Origin: an uncultured Pelagibacteraceae bacterium
GTDB lineage: Bacteria; Pseudomonadota; Alphaproteobacteria; Pelagibacterales; Pelagibacteraceae
Assembly (NCBI GenBank): GCA_902586495.1
Contig: CACIHQ010000011.1
Location: forward strand, 1 to 42,587
Length of the DNA stretch: 42,587 nt
Direction of reading: 5' to 3'
Shown: positions 17,546 through 25,770 of the stretch, piece by piece
How positions within the stretch are numbered: position 1 is the first letter of the stretch
Layout: each line of letters starts with the position of its first letter
Notes under the pieces: model-generated
The model's input: only the letters and a program-made list of their open reading frames with translations
The model's database searches: none
What the model was told of the DNA's origin: nothing
Made by a program: the position numbers and the translations under genes

Positions 17546-18093
17546 AAAAATACTATCTAATATTATTATTGTTTTTTTTTTTAATTAACAAAAGTTCAGC
17601 CTCTATTAAAAATGATATACTTAATAAACTTAATTTTATAGAAAATATATCATTCGTTTTCGAACAAAATATTAATGATAAAATTGAAAAAGGTACATGC
17701 ATTTTACAGTATCCAAAAAAAATTTTTTGTAAATATGATTTAAGTAATAAAAAAATTTTAGTATCTAATGGAAAATCATTAGTAATAAAAACTATATCTA
17801 GTTATTATATTTATCCGTTGAAAGAGACGCCTCTTGAATTAATATTAGATAAGAAATATTTGATAAATGTAATTAGTGAGTCGAAAAATTACCATGTTGA
17901 TGAAAATTTTGTAGCCTTTAAATTTTTTAAAAATGAAAATGAAATAAATATATTTTTTGACAAGAAAACTTTAAATTTAACAGGTTGGCAAACAGTAGAT
18001 TTATACCAAAATCTAAATATTGTTTTTTTATCATCAATGTCTTTTAATCAGAAAATTAAGAAAAAAACATTCGTTTTGCCTCAATCGGACTAA
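17542..18093 (+). CDS. lolA: Outer-membrane lipoprotein carrier protein LolA
   Basis: Periplasmic chaperone that ferries lipoproteins from LolCDE to the outer membrane. The 183-residue protein opens with a signal peptide, MKKYYLILLLFFFLINKSSA, with likely cleavage after SSA. The mature part follows the LolA pattern: FEQNINDKIEKGTCILQYPK (family: Q...G.l.ikrP.klR), then LVSNGKSLVIKTISSYYIYP, LKETPLELIL and a late FFDKKTLNLTGWQTVD. The sequence is strongly diverged but the ftsK-lolA order is conserved in alphaproteobacteria, and the 4-base overlap with ftsK fits one operon. The family's C-terminal end is short here. Confidence 0.85.
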   Translation: MKKYYLILLLFFFLINKSSASIKNDILNKLNFIENISFVFEQNINDKIEKGTCILQYPKKIFCKYDLSNKKILVSNGKSLVIKTISSYYIYPLKETPLELILDKKYLINVISESKNYHVDENFVAFKFFKNENEINIFFDKKTLNLTGWQTVDLYQNLNIVFLSSMSFNQKIKKKTFVLPQSD

Positions 18094-18107
18094 AAAGCTT
18101 TTAATAA

Positions 18108-18611
18108 CTAAATCTGCACTGTTTCAGTCATAAAAACCTTCATACCTCTTGATAGGTAATTATTTAGAGCGTTTTTATGATCTAAGGAACAAGTGTGCAC
18201 CCATACTCTTTTGGGTTTTTGTAAAAAAGATTCTTTTATAGCAATAGATAATAAATAAGAGCCTAGTTTTTTATTATGATATTCCTCCAATAAACCAAGA
18301 TAAGCAATCTCAACCTCATTCTCATTCGAATGATAAATTAACTCAAAATAACCAGCAAGGTCATTTTTATTTTTTAAAATATATGTTTTAAGACTCTTAT
18401 TTGTTGTGTAATTGATCCACTGATTATCATTCCATGATAACCTGTCAGTCCATCGATGATTTTTACCTATATTTTTATAAAAAAACTTATTTAGTTGAAA
18501 GTTTGGTGGATCAATTAGTTCTATCTTAAATTCTTTTGGTACAATCTTTGCATCAATCAAGTCGTCTATTGAATAAATTTCAAGATAATTTCTTTTAATT
18601 TTTAAACTCAT
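18108..18611 (-). CDS. GNAT-family N-acetyltransferase
   Basis: A 167-residue acetyltransferase, substrate unknown. The acetyl-CoA-binding motif A is visible as VEIAYLGLLEEYHNKKLGSY, in place of the usual Q/RxxGxG/A, followed by LLSIAIKES. The C-terminal VWVHTCSLDHKNALNNYLSR, then GMKVF, is the usual strand-helix where GNAT proteins carry N-A-x-x-x-Y. The start overlaps the HIT gene by 4 bases, making it the last gene of the his operon. The 3' end is convergent with lolA, 14 bases apart. Confidence 0.85.
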   Translation of the reverse strand: MSLKIKRNYLEIYSIDDLIDAKIVPKEFKIELIDPPNFQLNKFFYKNIGKNHRWTDRLSWNDNQWINYTTNKSLKTYILKNKNDLAGYFELIYHSNENEVEIAYLGLLEEYHNKKLGSYLLSIAIKESFLQKPKRVWVHTCSLDHKNALNNYLSRGMKVFMTETVQI

Positions 18612-18973
18612 TGGACCATTTTACCTATGCTTTCACCTCCAAATAGGTGAAAATGTAAGTGCGGCACCTCTTGTCCGCCATGCTCACTTATATTTGCAAG
18701 TGCCCTGTAACCTTTTCCAGTATCAACAGAAATATTTAGTTTTTTGGCAACTATATTGATGCCTCTTATAAGACCTACAATTTCATCATCAGAGGCATTA
18801 TTTGCAAAATCATCTAAATCTTTATATTTTCCTTTTGGTATAACAAGTGCATGTATCTTTTTTTGGGGATTTATATCATAGAAAGATAGGACAAACTCAT
18901 CTTCATAAATTTTTTTGCATGGTATTTCTTCTCTTAAAATCTTTGCAAAAATATTGTTATCATCATATGTCAT
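18608..18973 (-). CDS. HIT-family nucleotide-binding protein
   Basis: A 121-residue histidine-triad protein; members hydrolyse nucleoside phosphoramidates or adenylated compounds. The triad is H105, H107 and H109 in EVPHLHFHLFGG, with the conserved IFAKILREEIPCKKIYEDE start and FYDINPQKKIHALVIPKG middle. Length and domain order match bacterial HinT-like proteins. It sits in the his operon after a small unknown gene, sharing one base with it, and ahead of the acetyltransferase. HIT genes beside hisE are frequent in alphaproteobacteria. Confidence 0.95.
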   Translation of the reverse strand: MTYDDNNIFAKILREEIPCKKIYEDEFVLSFYDINPQKKIHALVIPKGKYKDLDDFANNASDDEIVGLIRGINIVAKKLNISVDTGKGYRALANISEHGGQEVPHLHFHLFGGESIGKMVQ

Positions 18974-19314
18974 TATAAAATCTCTAGCTCTTCTCTTACA
19001 CTAATAATTTTTCCACCTTTTAAAGTAGCATCAACTACAGCACATTCATAATCTGCAAAAGATGTTTCCTCAGCTATCTGCTTCATTCCTAAACATTTAG
19101 ACTTATTATTTACTAATAAATGTTCTTTTAACTCTGGAGGATCTCCTAAATACATCATGAGAGCTATAACTTCTCCTTGTTTTTCTATGTCAGCATTTGC
19201 CTCAATTTCAGCAACTCTGTCAGAAACTCCTATCTCAAATTCAGTAAAAGCAACATACCCTTTATAAAGGCCAAAAAACAACAAAAAGACTAAAACAATC
19301 TTAATCTTACTCAT
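18973..19314 (-). CDS. Small membrane-anchored protein of unknown function in the his operon
   Basis: I do not recognise this 113-residue protein. It has one N-terminal hydrophobic segment (about residues 4-24, IKIVLVFLLFFGLYKGYVAF) that is either a membrane anchor or an uncleaved signal, so the remainder is probably periplasmic. The soluble part is acidic and has two Cys (in NKSKCLGMKQ and DYECAVVDA) that could form a disulphide. It overlaps hisE by 8 bases and the HIT gene by 1, so it is co-transcribed and read in a different frame from both. Tight packing in the operon suggests a real gene. Confidence 0.75.
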   Translation of the reverse strand: MSKIKIVLVFLLFFGLYKGYVAFTEFEIGVSDRVAEIEANADIEKQGEVIALMMYLGDPPELKEHLLVNNKSKCLGMKQIAEETSFADYECAVVDATLKGGKIISVREELEIL

Positions 19315-19588
19315 TAGATTTTTTTCTTTTTTCTAATTCTTTTTCTATATCCTCAATTTTGATATTATGCGCCTCAAGATAAATTATCAAATGATAAAAT
19401 ACGTCAGCAGCTTCGTGAATTTTATTGGTGTCTTTCTCTGTAGCCTCAATCAACTCATTTATTTCTTCTAAAACTTTTGATTTACTAAGCGATTTGTTAG
19501 ATAGTAATTTATTTGTATAAGAACCATCTATTGGTTTCTCTTTTCTTTCACGCGCAAGTTTAAATAAATTTTCTAAAGTGCTCAACAT
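19307..19588 (-). CDS. hisE: Phosphoribosyl-ATP pyrophosphatase
   Basis: Second step of histidine synthesis: PR-ATP to PR-AMP plus PPi. The 93-residue single-domain protein has the MazG-like helical fold: SYTNKLLSNKSLSKSKVLEE, then INELIEATEKD with metal-binding acidic residues, and HEAADVFYHLIIYLEAHNI with the conserved E-x-A-D-x-x-Y-H. It stands alone rather than fused to HisI, as in other alphaproteobacteria; no hisI is in the window. It lies 1 base after hisF and overlaps the next gene by 8 bases. Confidence 0.96.
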   Translation of the reverse strand: MLSTLENLFKLARERKEKPIDGSYTNKLLSNKSLSKSKVLEEINELIEATEKDTNKIHEAADVFYHLIIYLEAHNIKIEDIEKELEKRKKSNE

Positions 19589-19589
19589 A

Positions 19590-20345
19590 CTAAATTCTAA
19601 CAGGAATTCCTTTTGAGTCCAAATATTCCTTAGCTTCTTTTACTGAGTGTTTTCCATAGTGAAATATTGAGGCTGCCAAAACTGCACTAGCATTTCCTAA
19701 TTTAATTCCATCAACCAAATGATCTAGATTACCAACACCTCCTGAGGCAATTAAAGGTATGTTTACTTTTGATGCAATTTTGTTCATCAATTCGACGTCG
19801 TAACCTATTTGTGTTCCATCTCTGTCCATAGAGGTTACTAACAACTCACCAGCACCATTTTCTTCCATTTTTTTTGCATACTCTAATGCATCAATTCCAC
19901 TATTATTTCTCCCCCCATGTGTAAAGACTTCCCATTTGTCTCCTTTTTTTTTAGCATCAATTGCTACAACGATGCATTGGGAGCCAAACTTTTTTGAACT
20001 ATCAAGAACTACTTTTGAATTTTTTACAGCTGCTGTATTTATTGAAACTTTATCTGCACCACAATTAAGTAATTTATTTATATCCTCTATACTTCTAATT
20101 CCACCACCCACAGTTAAAGGTACGAAACATTTTTTTGAAGTTCTTTTAACAACATCATAAATTGTATCTCTATTTTCATTTGAAGCGGTAATATCTAAGA
20201 AACAAATCTCATCTGCTCCACCATCGCTATAAATTTTAGCTTGCTCTACAGGATCTCCTGCATCTTTTAAATCTACAAAGTTAATTCCCTTTACAACACG
20301 CCCATTCTTGACGTCCAAACAAGGAATTATTCTGTTTTTAAGCAT
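19590..20345 (-). CDS. hisF: Imidazole glycerol phosphate synthase, cyclase subunit
   Basis: HisF receives ammonia from HisH and converts PRFAR to imidazole glycerol phosphate and AICAR. The 251-residue TIM barrel carries the catalytic Asp in [15 protein letters not shown] and the second in [20 protein letters not shown]. Phosphate-binding loops are [17 protein letters not shown] and [14 protein letters not shown]. The AICAR released feeds PurH, which is also encoded in the window. It overlaps hisA by 8 bases. Confidence 0.98.
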   Translation of the reverse strand: MLKNRIIPCLDVKNGRVVKGINFVDLKDAGDPVEQAKIYSDGGADEICFLDITASNENRDTIYDVVKRTSKKCFVPLTVGGGIRSIEDINKLLNCGADKVSINTAAVKNSKVVLDSSKKFGSQCIVVAIDAKKKGDKWEVFTHGGRNNSGIDALEYAKKMEENGAGELLVTSMDRDGTQIGYDVELMNKIASKVNIPLIASGGVGNLDHLVDGIKLGNASAVLAASIFHYGKHSVKEAKEYLDSKGIPVRI

Positions 20346-21054
20346 CTTCTTTTACCAATTCTTCCAACTTAATATCACCATCATAGATAGCTTTACCAAC
20401 AATTATACCCTCAATATTATTTAAACTTTTTGCTTTTTTAATATCATCTATAGATGAAACGCCTCCAGATATAATTACAGGGCACATTGCTATTTCAGCA
20501 ACTTTTGATGTTTCCTCAAAATTTGGACTTTGCTTCATACCATCTTTATTAATATCGGTATAAATCAATCTACTAAAACCATAATCATTAACTTCTTTCA
20601 GATAATCTAAAGTCAATTGATTAGAATTTTCTTTCCATCCAGATACTGACAATTGACCATTTTTGGCATCTAAACCAAGGGCAATTTTATCTGGAAATTT
20701 TACACATGCTTCTTTTAAAAAATTTTTATCTTTTATAGCGGCACTTCCTAAAATTACTTTATCAACACCCCCATCAATGTATTTTTTAATACTATCAATA
20801 CTTCTAATTCCGCCACCTACCTCAACTTTTAAATTAAATTTACCAACTATATCCTTAATTATATTTAAATTCACTGTTTCACCAGTTAAAGCACCATCTA
20901 AATCAACTATGTGTAAATTTTTAAATCCGTGATCTTTATATTTTCCAGCTTGCTCAACTGGGGACAGTTCGTACTCAGTTTTATTGTCAAAATCTCCTTT
21001 TACTAATCTTACACACTTTTTATCTTTAATATCTATTGCAGGAAATATTTTCAT
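20338..21054 (-). CDS. hisA: ProFAR isomerase (HisA)
   Basis: Amadori isomerisation of ProFAR to PRFAR in histidine synthesis. The 238-residue TIM barrel is paralogous to HisF, with catalytic Asp in [17 protein letters not shown] and the second Asp region at [16 protein letters not shown]. Phosphate-binding loops are [17 protein letters not shown] and [16 protein letters not shown]. Length is normal. It begins directly after the hisH stop with no gap, and its end overlaps hisF by 8 bases. Confidence 0.98.
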   Translation of the reverse strand: MKIFPAIDIKDKKCVRLVKGDFDNKTEYELSPVEQAGKYKDHGFKNLHIVDLDGALTGETVNLNIIKDIVGKFNLKVEVGGGIRSIDSIKKYIDGGVDKVILGSAAIKDKNFLKEACVKFPDKIALGLDAKNGQLSVSGWKENSNQLTLDYLKEVNDYGFSRLIYTDINKDGMKQSPNFEETSKVAEIAMCPVIISGGVSSIDDIKKAKSLNNIEGIIVGKAIYDGDIKLEELVKEDA

Positions 21055-21681
21055 TTACAAATTAATAAAATTATCGATTATTTTTAATCCTATTTTATCG
21101 CTCTTTTCTGGATGAAACTGGGTCCCAAAGATATTTTCTTTTTCAACTGAACAAACTATATTTGAGCAATAGTCCGTTGTTGCTACAATCACACTTTCAT
21201 CATTTGGTACAAATTCATAACTATGAACAAAATACATATGAGAATTGTTTTCTATATTTTGAAAAATTTTACTTTTTTTTACAATATTGATTTGATTCCA
21301 ACCAATGTGAGGAAGTTTAAATTTACCGTTTTGGTTATCTATTTTAGAAACTTTACCTGAAATCCATCCTAATCCGTTCGTTTCGGTTTCTTCATAGCCA
21401 ACATCAGCAAACATTTGTAAACCAACACAAATTCCAAGAAGAGGTTTTTTATTGTTTATTGCAAATTCGTTGAGAGTTTCCGTTAGACCATCAATTTTAT
21501 TCAGAGCATCTACACAACTTTTAAATGAGCCTTGGCCTGGTAAAACTAATTTGTCACTTGTTTTAATCTTTTCTAAATCTGAAGTTACCTCTATATTTAC
21601 TTTATCTTTGGCGACTTCCTCAAATGAGTTTATCACCGAGCTGATATTGCCCGAATTATAATCAACAATTGTGACTTTCAT
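21055..21681 (-). CDS. hisH: Imidazole glycerol phosphate synthase, glutaminase subunit
   Basis: Class I glutamine amidotransferase that supplies ammonia to HisF. Visible catalytic triad: C85 in PLLGICVGLQMF, H190 and E192 in GTQFHPEKSDKIG. The opening VTIVDYNSGNISSVINSFEE and the oxyanion-region PGQGSFKSCVDAL match the family. At 208 residues the length is normal. The gene lies 5 bases after hisB and abuts hisA. Confidence 0.97.
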   Translation of the reverse strand: MKVTIVDYNSGNISSVINSFEEVAKDKVNIEVTSDLEKIKTSDKLVLPGQGSFKSCVDALNKIDGLTETLNEFAINNKKPLLGICVGLQMFADVGYEETETNGLGWISGKVSKIDNQNGKFKLPHIGWNQINIVKKSKIFQNIENNSHMYFVHSYEFVPNDESVIVATTDYCSNIVCSVEKENIFGTQFHPEKSDKIGLKIIDNFINL

Positions 21682-21686
21682 TAAAC

Positions 21687-22277
21687 TTATAAAGAACCCT
21701 TTGTAGAAGGAATTGTTTTTTTATTCCTAGGATCTATTTCTAATGCAGTTCGCAAAGATCTTGCTAAACCTTTAAAACAAGACTCTATAATGTGGTGACT
21801 GTTATCACCATAAATATTCTCAATATGTAAAGTAATTCCAGCAGCTTGTGAAAATGCTTGGAACCATTCTTTAAAAAGTTCAGTATCCATTTCTCCAAGT
21901 TTTTCTACTTTAAGATTAACGTTCCAAATCAAATAAGGTCTATTAGAAATATCAAGAGCTACACGTGATAAAGTTTCATCCATAGGTATCATTGCATGAG
22001 CATATCTTCTTATACCAACAGATTTTTTCAAAGCTTTCTTTAGAGCCTCACCTATCGCAATACCAGTGTCTTCAGTAGTGTGGTGAAGATCTATATGAGT
22101 ATCGCCTTTGGCTTTAATAGTCATGTCAATAGAGGAATGTTTGGATAACTGTTCTAACATGTGATTTAAGAAACCTATGCCTGTATCAATTTTATATTTA
22201 CCTTTTCCATCAATATTCAAATCAACACTGATGCTGGTCTCTTTGGTTTTTCGACTAATTTTACCTTTACGCTTCAT
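21687..22277 (-). CDS. hisB: Imidazoleglycerol-phosphate dehydratase
   Basis: Dehydrates imidazole glycerol phosphate to imidazole acetol phosphate. The 196-residue protein is the monofunctional dehydratase, without the phosphatase domain of enterobacterial HisB. The two Mn-binding motifs are [17 protein letters not shown] in the first half and [19 protein letters not shown] in the second. It is the first gene of the minus-strand his operon and diverges from hslV. A TTGCCA-N17-TATACC element ends just upstream. Confidence 0.98.
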   Translation of the reverse strand: MKRKGKISRKTKETSISVDLNIDGKGKYKIDTGIGFLNHMLEQLSKHSSIDMTIKAKGDTHIDLHHTTEDTGIAIGEALKKALKKSVGIRRYAHAMIPMDETLSRVALDISNRPYLIWNVNLKVEKLGEMDTELFKEWFQAFSQAAGITLHIENIYGDNSHHIIESCFKGLARSLRTALEIDPRNKKTIPSTKGSL

Positions 22278-22288
22278 AATTAAAAAGA

Positions 22289-22317
22289 GGTATACATATA
22301 TTATTCAATTATGGCAA
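22289..22317 (-). promoter_or_regulatory. Candidate sigma-70 promoter of the hisBHAFE operon
   Basis: On the minus strand, TTGCCA (22317-22312), a 17-base spacer, and TATACC (22294-22289). The predicted start is near 22282, about 5 bases before the hisB ATG. No attenuator-like His-codon leader is visible in the 91-base gap to hslV. Confidence 0.45.
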
Positions 22318-22333
22318 TAATACTAACCCTGGG

Positions 22334-22361
22334 CTTGAAGTATCAAAATTAGTATCCATTT
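22334..22361 (+). promoter_or_regulatory. RpoH (sigma-32)-like heat-shock promoter of hslVU
   Basis: CTTGAA (22334-22339), a 16-base spacer, and CCATTT (22356-22361), resembling the sigma-32 pattern CTTGAA-N13-17-CCCCATNT. The -10 region ATCCATTT matches the CCCCATNT pattern apart from its first two bases. The predicted start is 0-2 bases before the hslV ATG at 22369. Known RpoH control of hslVU in other proteobacteria supports the call. Confidence 0.6.
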
Positions 22362-22368
22362 ATAAGCT

Positions 22369-22884
22369 ATGACAACAATTGTATTAGTTAGAAAAAACAA
22401 AGAAGTCGTAGTTGCAGGTGATGGACAGGTAAGTATGGGAAATACGGTTGTGAAAAGTACTGCCTCTAAAGTAAGAAAAATTGATAAAAGAGGTGTCGTA
22501 GCAGGATTTGCAGGATCTACAGCAGATGCTTTAACTTTGTTTGAAAGACTAGAGGCAAAATTAGAAAAACATGCAGGAAATTTATCTAGAGCAGCAGTAG
22601 AGTTAGCAAAAGATTGGCGAACGGACAAATATTTAAGAAGACTTGAAGCACTGATGGCAATTGGTGATAAAGAAAACAGTTATATAATTTCTGGCACAGG
22701 AGATGTTTTAGAACCTGAGGGAGATGTTATTGGAATTGGCTCTGGTGGAAATTACGCGTTAGCAGCAGGAAAGGTTTTAATTGGAACTGAAATGAATGCT
22801 GAGCAGGTTGCAAAAAAAGCGATTGAGGTTGCAGCAGAAATTTGTGTTTTTACTAACAATAATGTTAAAATTGAAAAAATATAA
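22369..22884 (+). CDS. hslV: ATP-dependent protease HslVU, peptidase subunit
   Basis: Proteasome-like threonine peptidase; the dodecamer pairs with HslU. The protein (171 residues) starts [20 protein letters not shown], with the catalytic Thr2 exposed after Met removal, and continues [18 protein letters not shown] and [20 protein letters not shown]. The late [14 protein letters not shown] stretch is also typical. Its stop overlaps the hslU ATG by one base. A heat-shock-type promoter lies immediately upstream. The gene diverges from hisB, a neighbourhood seen in other alphaproteobacteria. Confidence 0.98.
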   Translation: MTTIVLVRKNKEVVVAGDGQVSMGNTVVKSTASKVRKIDKRGVVAGFAGSTADALTLFERLEAKLEKHAGNLSRAAVELAKDWRTDKYLRRLEALMAIGDKENSYIISGTGDVLEPEGDVIGIGSGGNYALAAGKVLIGTEMNAEQVAKKAIEVAAEICVFTNNNVKIEKI

Positions 22885-24257
22885 TGGATAAATCAAACGT
22901 TACACAACTACACCCAAAAGATAAAAAAGACTCAAACAAAGAGTTTTTGGGTAGCTCTCTTTCACCAAGAGAAATAGTATCCGAGTTGGATAGATTTGTT
23001 GTTGGACAGAATAAAGCAAAAAAAGCGGTTGCAGTTGCATTAAGAAATAGATGGAGAAGACAAGCTCTTAAAGGTGAAATGAAAAATGAAGTTTTGCCTA
23101 AGAATATTTTAATGATTGGTCCAACTGGAGTGGGTAAAACTGAAATATCAAGAAGATTATCCAAATTAGCAGAAGCACCTTTTGTTAAAGTTGAGGCGAC
23201 AAGATTTACAGAGGTTGGTTATGTTGGAAGAGATGTTGAACAAATTGTTAGAGACCTCGTTGAAATAGCTATATCAATGGAAAAAATAAAAAAAAGAAAA
23301 GAAGTAAAAACGAAAGCACAAAAACTTGCTGAAGAGAAGGTTTTAGATGCTTTGGTTGGGAAAAAAGCAAGTGCTGCAACTAGAGAAAGTTTTAGACAAA
23401 GATTAAGAAATGGTGATTTAGATGACAATGAAATTGAAATAGCTGTTAGTGATACAGGGTCTAATTCCACTTCATTTGAAATACCTGGTATGCCAGGTGC
23501 TAATATTGGGATGATTAATATTGGTGAAATGCTTGGAAAATCAATGGGTGCTAAAGAAAAAAAGAAAAAAATGACCGTGAAAGAGTCTCACGAAATCTTA
23601 ATAAATGATGAGTCTGACAAATTAATTGAGCAAGACAAAATTATTAAAGCTGCAAAAATTTCGACAGAGAATAACGGTATTGTTTTCTTAGATGAAATAG
23701 ACAAGATTTCTGGAAGAACAGATAGAGTTGGTGGTGATGTATCAAGAGAAGGTGTACAAAGAGATTTGTTACCACTAATAGAAGGAACAACTGTAAATAC
23801 TAAATATGGCCCAATCAAAACTGATCATATTTTATTTATTGCTTCTGGTGCATTTCAACTTGCTAAACCATCAGATTTACTACCTGAATTACAAGGAAGA
23901 CTACCAATTAGAGTCGAGCTAGAAGCATTAACAAGTGATGATTTTAAAAGAATTTTAAAAGAGCCAGATTACAGTTTAATTAAACAATATGTTGCACTTT
24001 TAAAGACTGAAAATGTTGACTTAGAATTTTCTGATGACGGTATAGATGCAATAGCAAATATTGCCTCTGAAGTTAATGCAACTGTAGAAAACATTGGTGC
24101 CAGAAGATTACATACTATTATTGAAAAAATTTTGGATGAAATTAGTTTCACCGCAACAGATCGTTCTGGAGAAAAAATTGTAATAAATAAAGATTACATT
24201 AATAAAAATCTTGATAATTTAGTAAAAGATACAGATCTATCAAAATTTATACTATAG
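22884..24257 (+). CDS. hslU: ATP-dependent protease HslVU, ATPase subunit
   Basis: AAA+ unfoldase that feeds substrates to HslV. The 457-residue protein has Walker [16 protein letters not shown], the pore motif region [20 protein letters not shown] with GYVG, Walker [12 protein letters not shown], and sensor-2 [18 protein letters not shown]. The inserted I-domain includes the Met/Gly-rich segment [20 protein letters not shown]. An N-terminal stretch of about 25 residues precedes the usual [17 protein letters not shown] start and is not part of the conserved fold. The gene ends 16 bases from the convergent smr gene. Confidence 0.98.
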   Translation: MDKSNVTQLHPKDKKDSNKEFLGSSLSPREIVSELDRFVVGQNKAKKAVAVALRNRWRRQALKGEMKNEVLPKNILMIGPTGVGKTEISRRLSKLAEAPFVKVEATRFTEVGYVGRDVEQIVRDLVEIAISMEKIKKRKEVKTKAQKLAEEKVLDALVGKKASAATRESFRQRLRNGDLDDNEIEIAVSDTGSNSTSFEIPGMPGANIGMINIGEMLGKSMGAKEKKKKMTVKESHEILINDESDKLIEQDKIIKAAKISTENNGIVFLDEIDKISGRTDRVGGDVSREGVQRDLLPLIEGTTVNTKYGPIKTDHILFIASGAFQLAKPSDLLPELQGRLPIRVELEALTSDDFKRILKEPDYSLIKQYVALLKTENVDLEFSDDGIDAIANIASEVNATVENIGARRLHTIIEKILDEISFTATDRSGEKIVINKDYINKNLDNLVKDTDLSKFIL

Positions 24258-24273
24258 AAAAAATATCAGCAAT

Positions 24274-24690
24274 TTAATTTTTGAATTTTTTTAAAAAAAT
24301 ATAAAAAGCACCACTTCCTCCATCCTCGAGATCAGCTTCTTTTATTTCGGTAATCAATTCCATTAAATCAGGATTATTTTTTATGTAGTCTGGTAAGGAA
24401 TGTTTCAAAATACCAAGATCTTTGGATGTATAAGGATTTTTTTCATTATCTGAATGAATACCTTTTCCAGTAACAATAATTAGTTTTTTAACACCTTTTT
24501 TATACGAGTCTTTTATTAATTTATTTATTGATTTATTTGCCTCGTCTAAAGAAAATCCATGAAAATCATAATATTTTGACTTTATGATATTCTTATTTAA
24601 ATTGAGTGTCTCTTTATCCTGTAAAGGCTCTTTTTTAGATAAAAAGTTTTCCCAATCCTTTTTATCCTTATTTGAAATTTTTTCACTCAA
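24274..24690 (-). CDS. Smr-domain protein
   Basis: A 138-residue protein with a C-terminal Smr domain, a fold linked to nucleic-acid nicking or binding. Diagnostic parts are YYDFHGFSLDEANKSINKLI (family LxLHGxxxxEA), IIVTGKGIHS and DGGSGAFYIFLKK (family GGxGAxxVxL). The N-terminal 45 residues are charged and probably disordered. In other alphaproteobacteria an smr gene of this type clusters with a Tim44-like gene and secB, as here. Its stop is convergent with hslU and its start abuts the Tim44-like stop. Confidence 0.9.
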   Translation of the reverse strand: MSEKISNKDKKDWENFLSKKEPLQDKETLNLNKNIIKSKYYDFHGFSLDEANKSINKLIKDSYKKGVKKLIIVTGKGIHSDNEKNPYTSKDLGILKHSLPDYIKNNPDLMELITEIKEADLEDGGSGAFYIFLKKFKN

Positions 24691-25287
24691 TTATGTTAGC
24701 GTATCAACAAGTTGCCAATTGGGATTATTTGATTTTGTATCTCTTGAAAAAACCCAAGTATCATAAATTTTTTTAATTTTTCCTGGATCGCCTGAAACAA
24801 TTTTTTTTTCTTTATCTTTGATACAAGTTATTACTTCTGCAACAAAATCCACTGTGACTTTTAATATAGTACCAATCTTATTGTGTTCTTTTATTTCTGC
24901 TGAATTAATACCTATAAACGTAATCTCAGCAAAATGCCCCCTTTTACTTCTATCAGCTAATGCAGTTTTAAACTGATCATAAATTTTTTCACTTAGCAAC
25001 GGCTTGGAATTGGTAATTTTATTGTCTTGATCACTGAAATCTGTAATAATAGTTTCATAAGCAATTTTTGCGCCTTTTAAAAATTCTTTTTGAGCATTTT
25101 CGTCGAATTTTTCTTTAGTGCTTGTTTTTTTTTCTAATTGAGCTTTTTTAATAACATTTTCAAATTGCGGGTTAATTTTACCCTCAAAACCTGTTCTCTT
25201 TCCTAAAATACCTCTCAATCTTAAGAAGATAAACCCAGCAATCATTGCTAATAGGATGATATCTATATATTCGAAACTATAATTCAT
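24691..25287 (-). CDS. Tim44-like domain protein (TimA-type)
   Basis: A 198-residue protein with an N-terminal membrane anchor (about residues 6-24, EYIDIILLAMIAGFIFLRLR) and a C-terminal Tim44-like NTF2-fold domain. The family pattern is seen in EFLKGAKIAYETIITDFS, PLLSEKIYDQFKTALADRSK, VTVDFVAEVITCIKD and KIKKIYDTWVFSRDTKSNNP, ending NWQLVDTL. Related alphaproteobacterial proteins are thought to have a role at the membrane, possibly linked to translocation. The frame extends upstream to 25329, but a promoter whose start falls on the ATG at 25287 and the membrane helix favour the shorter start. It diverges from fxsA-secB. Confidence 0.88.
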   Translation of the reverse strand: MNYSFEYIDIILLAMIAGFIFLRLRGILGKRTGFEGKINPQFENVIKKAQLEKKTSTKEKFDENAQKEFLKGAKIAYETIITDFSDQDNKITNSKPLLSEKIYDQFKTALADRSKRGHFAEITFIGINSAEIKEHNKIGTILKVTVDFVAEVITCIKDKEKKIVSGDPGKIKKIYDTWVFSRDTKSNNPNWQLVDTLT

Positions 25288-25293
25288 AAGTTG

Positions 25294-25322
25294 ATAGTAA
25301 TTACTATGTTGAATAATTTCAA
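25294..25322 (-). promoter_or_regulatory. Sigma-70-type promoter of the Tim44-like gene (leaderless)
   Basis: On the minus strand, TTGAAA (25322-25317), a 17-base spacer, and TACTAT (25299-25294). Six bases separate the -10 from the ATG at 25287, so transcription should begin at the A of the start codon. This decides the start codon of the gene. Confidence 0.65.
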
Positions 25323-25323
25323 C
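25308..25323. repeat. 16-bp palindrome over the -35 region of the Tim44-like / fxsA divergent gap
   Basis: GTTGAA-TAAT-TTCAAC, two perfect 6-base arms around a 4-base centre. It covers the -35 element of the leftward promoter and lies 21 bases before the fxsA start. It could be a regulator's operator, or simply reflect opposed -35 elements (TTGAAT rightward, TTGAAA leftward). Confidence 0.6.
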
Positions 25324-25344
25324 TAGCAATTAAATTAAAGACAA

Positions 25345-25770
25345 ATGAACTCAGTCCTAATTAGCATAATTCTGGTCCCGGTTATTGAAATTTACTTATT
25401 TATAAAAATTGGGTCTCAAATCGGAGCATTTAACACAATCTCATTAATATTTATTACAGCAATTATTGGAATAATTTATGCAAGATACGAGGGTCTAAAC
25501 ACTTTGAAATCTGGTTTTACTCAATTAGTAAAAAATGAATTACCTGCCTATGAAATTGTATCAGGTGCGATAATAGCTTTTGCGGCTGTATTGCTAATCA
25601 TTCCTGGCTTTATGACTGACATCATCGGTTTTCTTCTAATATTTCCACTAACAAGGAAACTAATTTTAAATAACTTTTCATCTAAGTTTAAAGTTAAAAC
25701 AAAAACAGATGAAAATTTCATTGATGGTGAGTATGAAGATATAGAAAAAGATGATGACAAAAAATTATAA
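25345..25770 (+). CDS. fxsA: FxsA family membrane protein
   Basis: A 141-residue inner-membrane protein with hydrophobic segments near residues 4-22, 27-46 and 72-100. The FxsA pattern is clear: LVPVIEIYLFIKIGSQIGAF, then TAIIGIIYARYEGL (family GxxLvRxqG) and LLIIPGFMTDIIGFLLIFP (family pGfxTDxxGxlLlxPp). FxsA in E. coli suppresses F-exclusion of phage T7; its cellular role is unknown. The C-terminus is acidic. It overlaps secB by 17 bases, in a different frame, and the pairing with secB is conserved in alphaproteobacteria. Confidence 0.93.
   Translation: MNSVLISIILVPVIEIYLFIKIGSQIGAFNTISLIFITAIIGIIYARYEGLNTLKSGFTQLVKNELPAYEIVSGAIIAFAAVLLIIPGFMTDIIGFLLIFPLTRKLILNNFSSKFKVKTKTDENFIDGEYEDIEKDDDKKL

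Noticed and set aside
22323..22628. 101-codon minus-strand frame over hslV
   Set aside because: Antisense to strongly conserved hslV codons, no recognisable protein pattern, and it would cover the hslV promoter.
25288..25329. Longer start for the Tim44-like gene
   Set aside because: It would place the start codon upstream of a good -35/-10 pair whose transcription start coincides with the shorter ATG at 25287.
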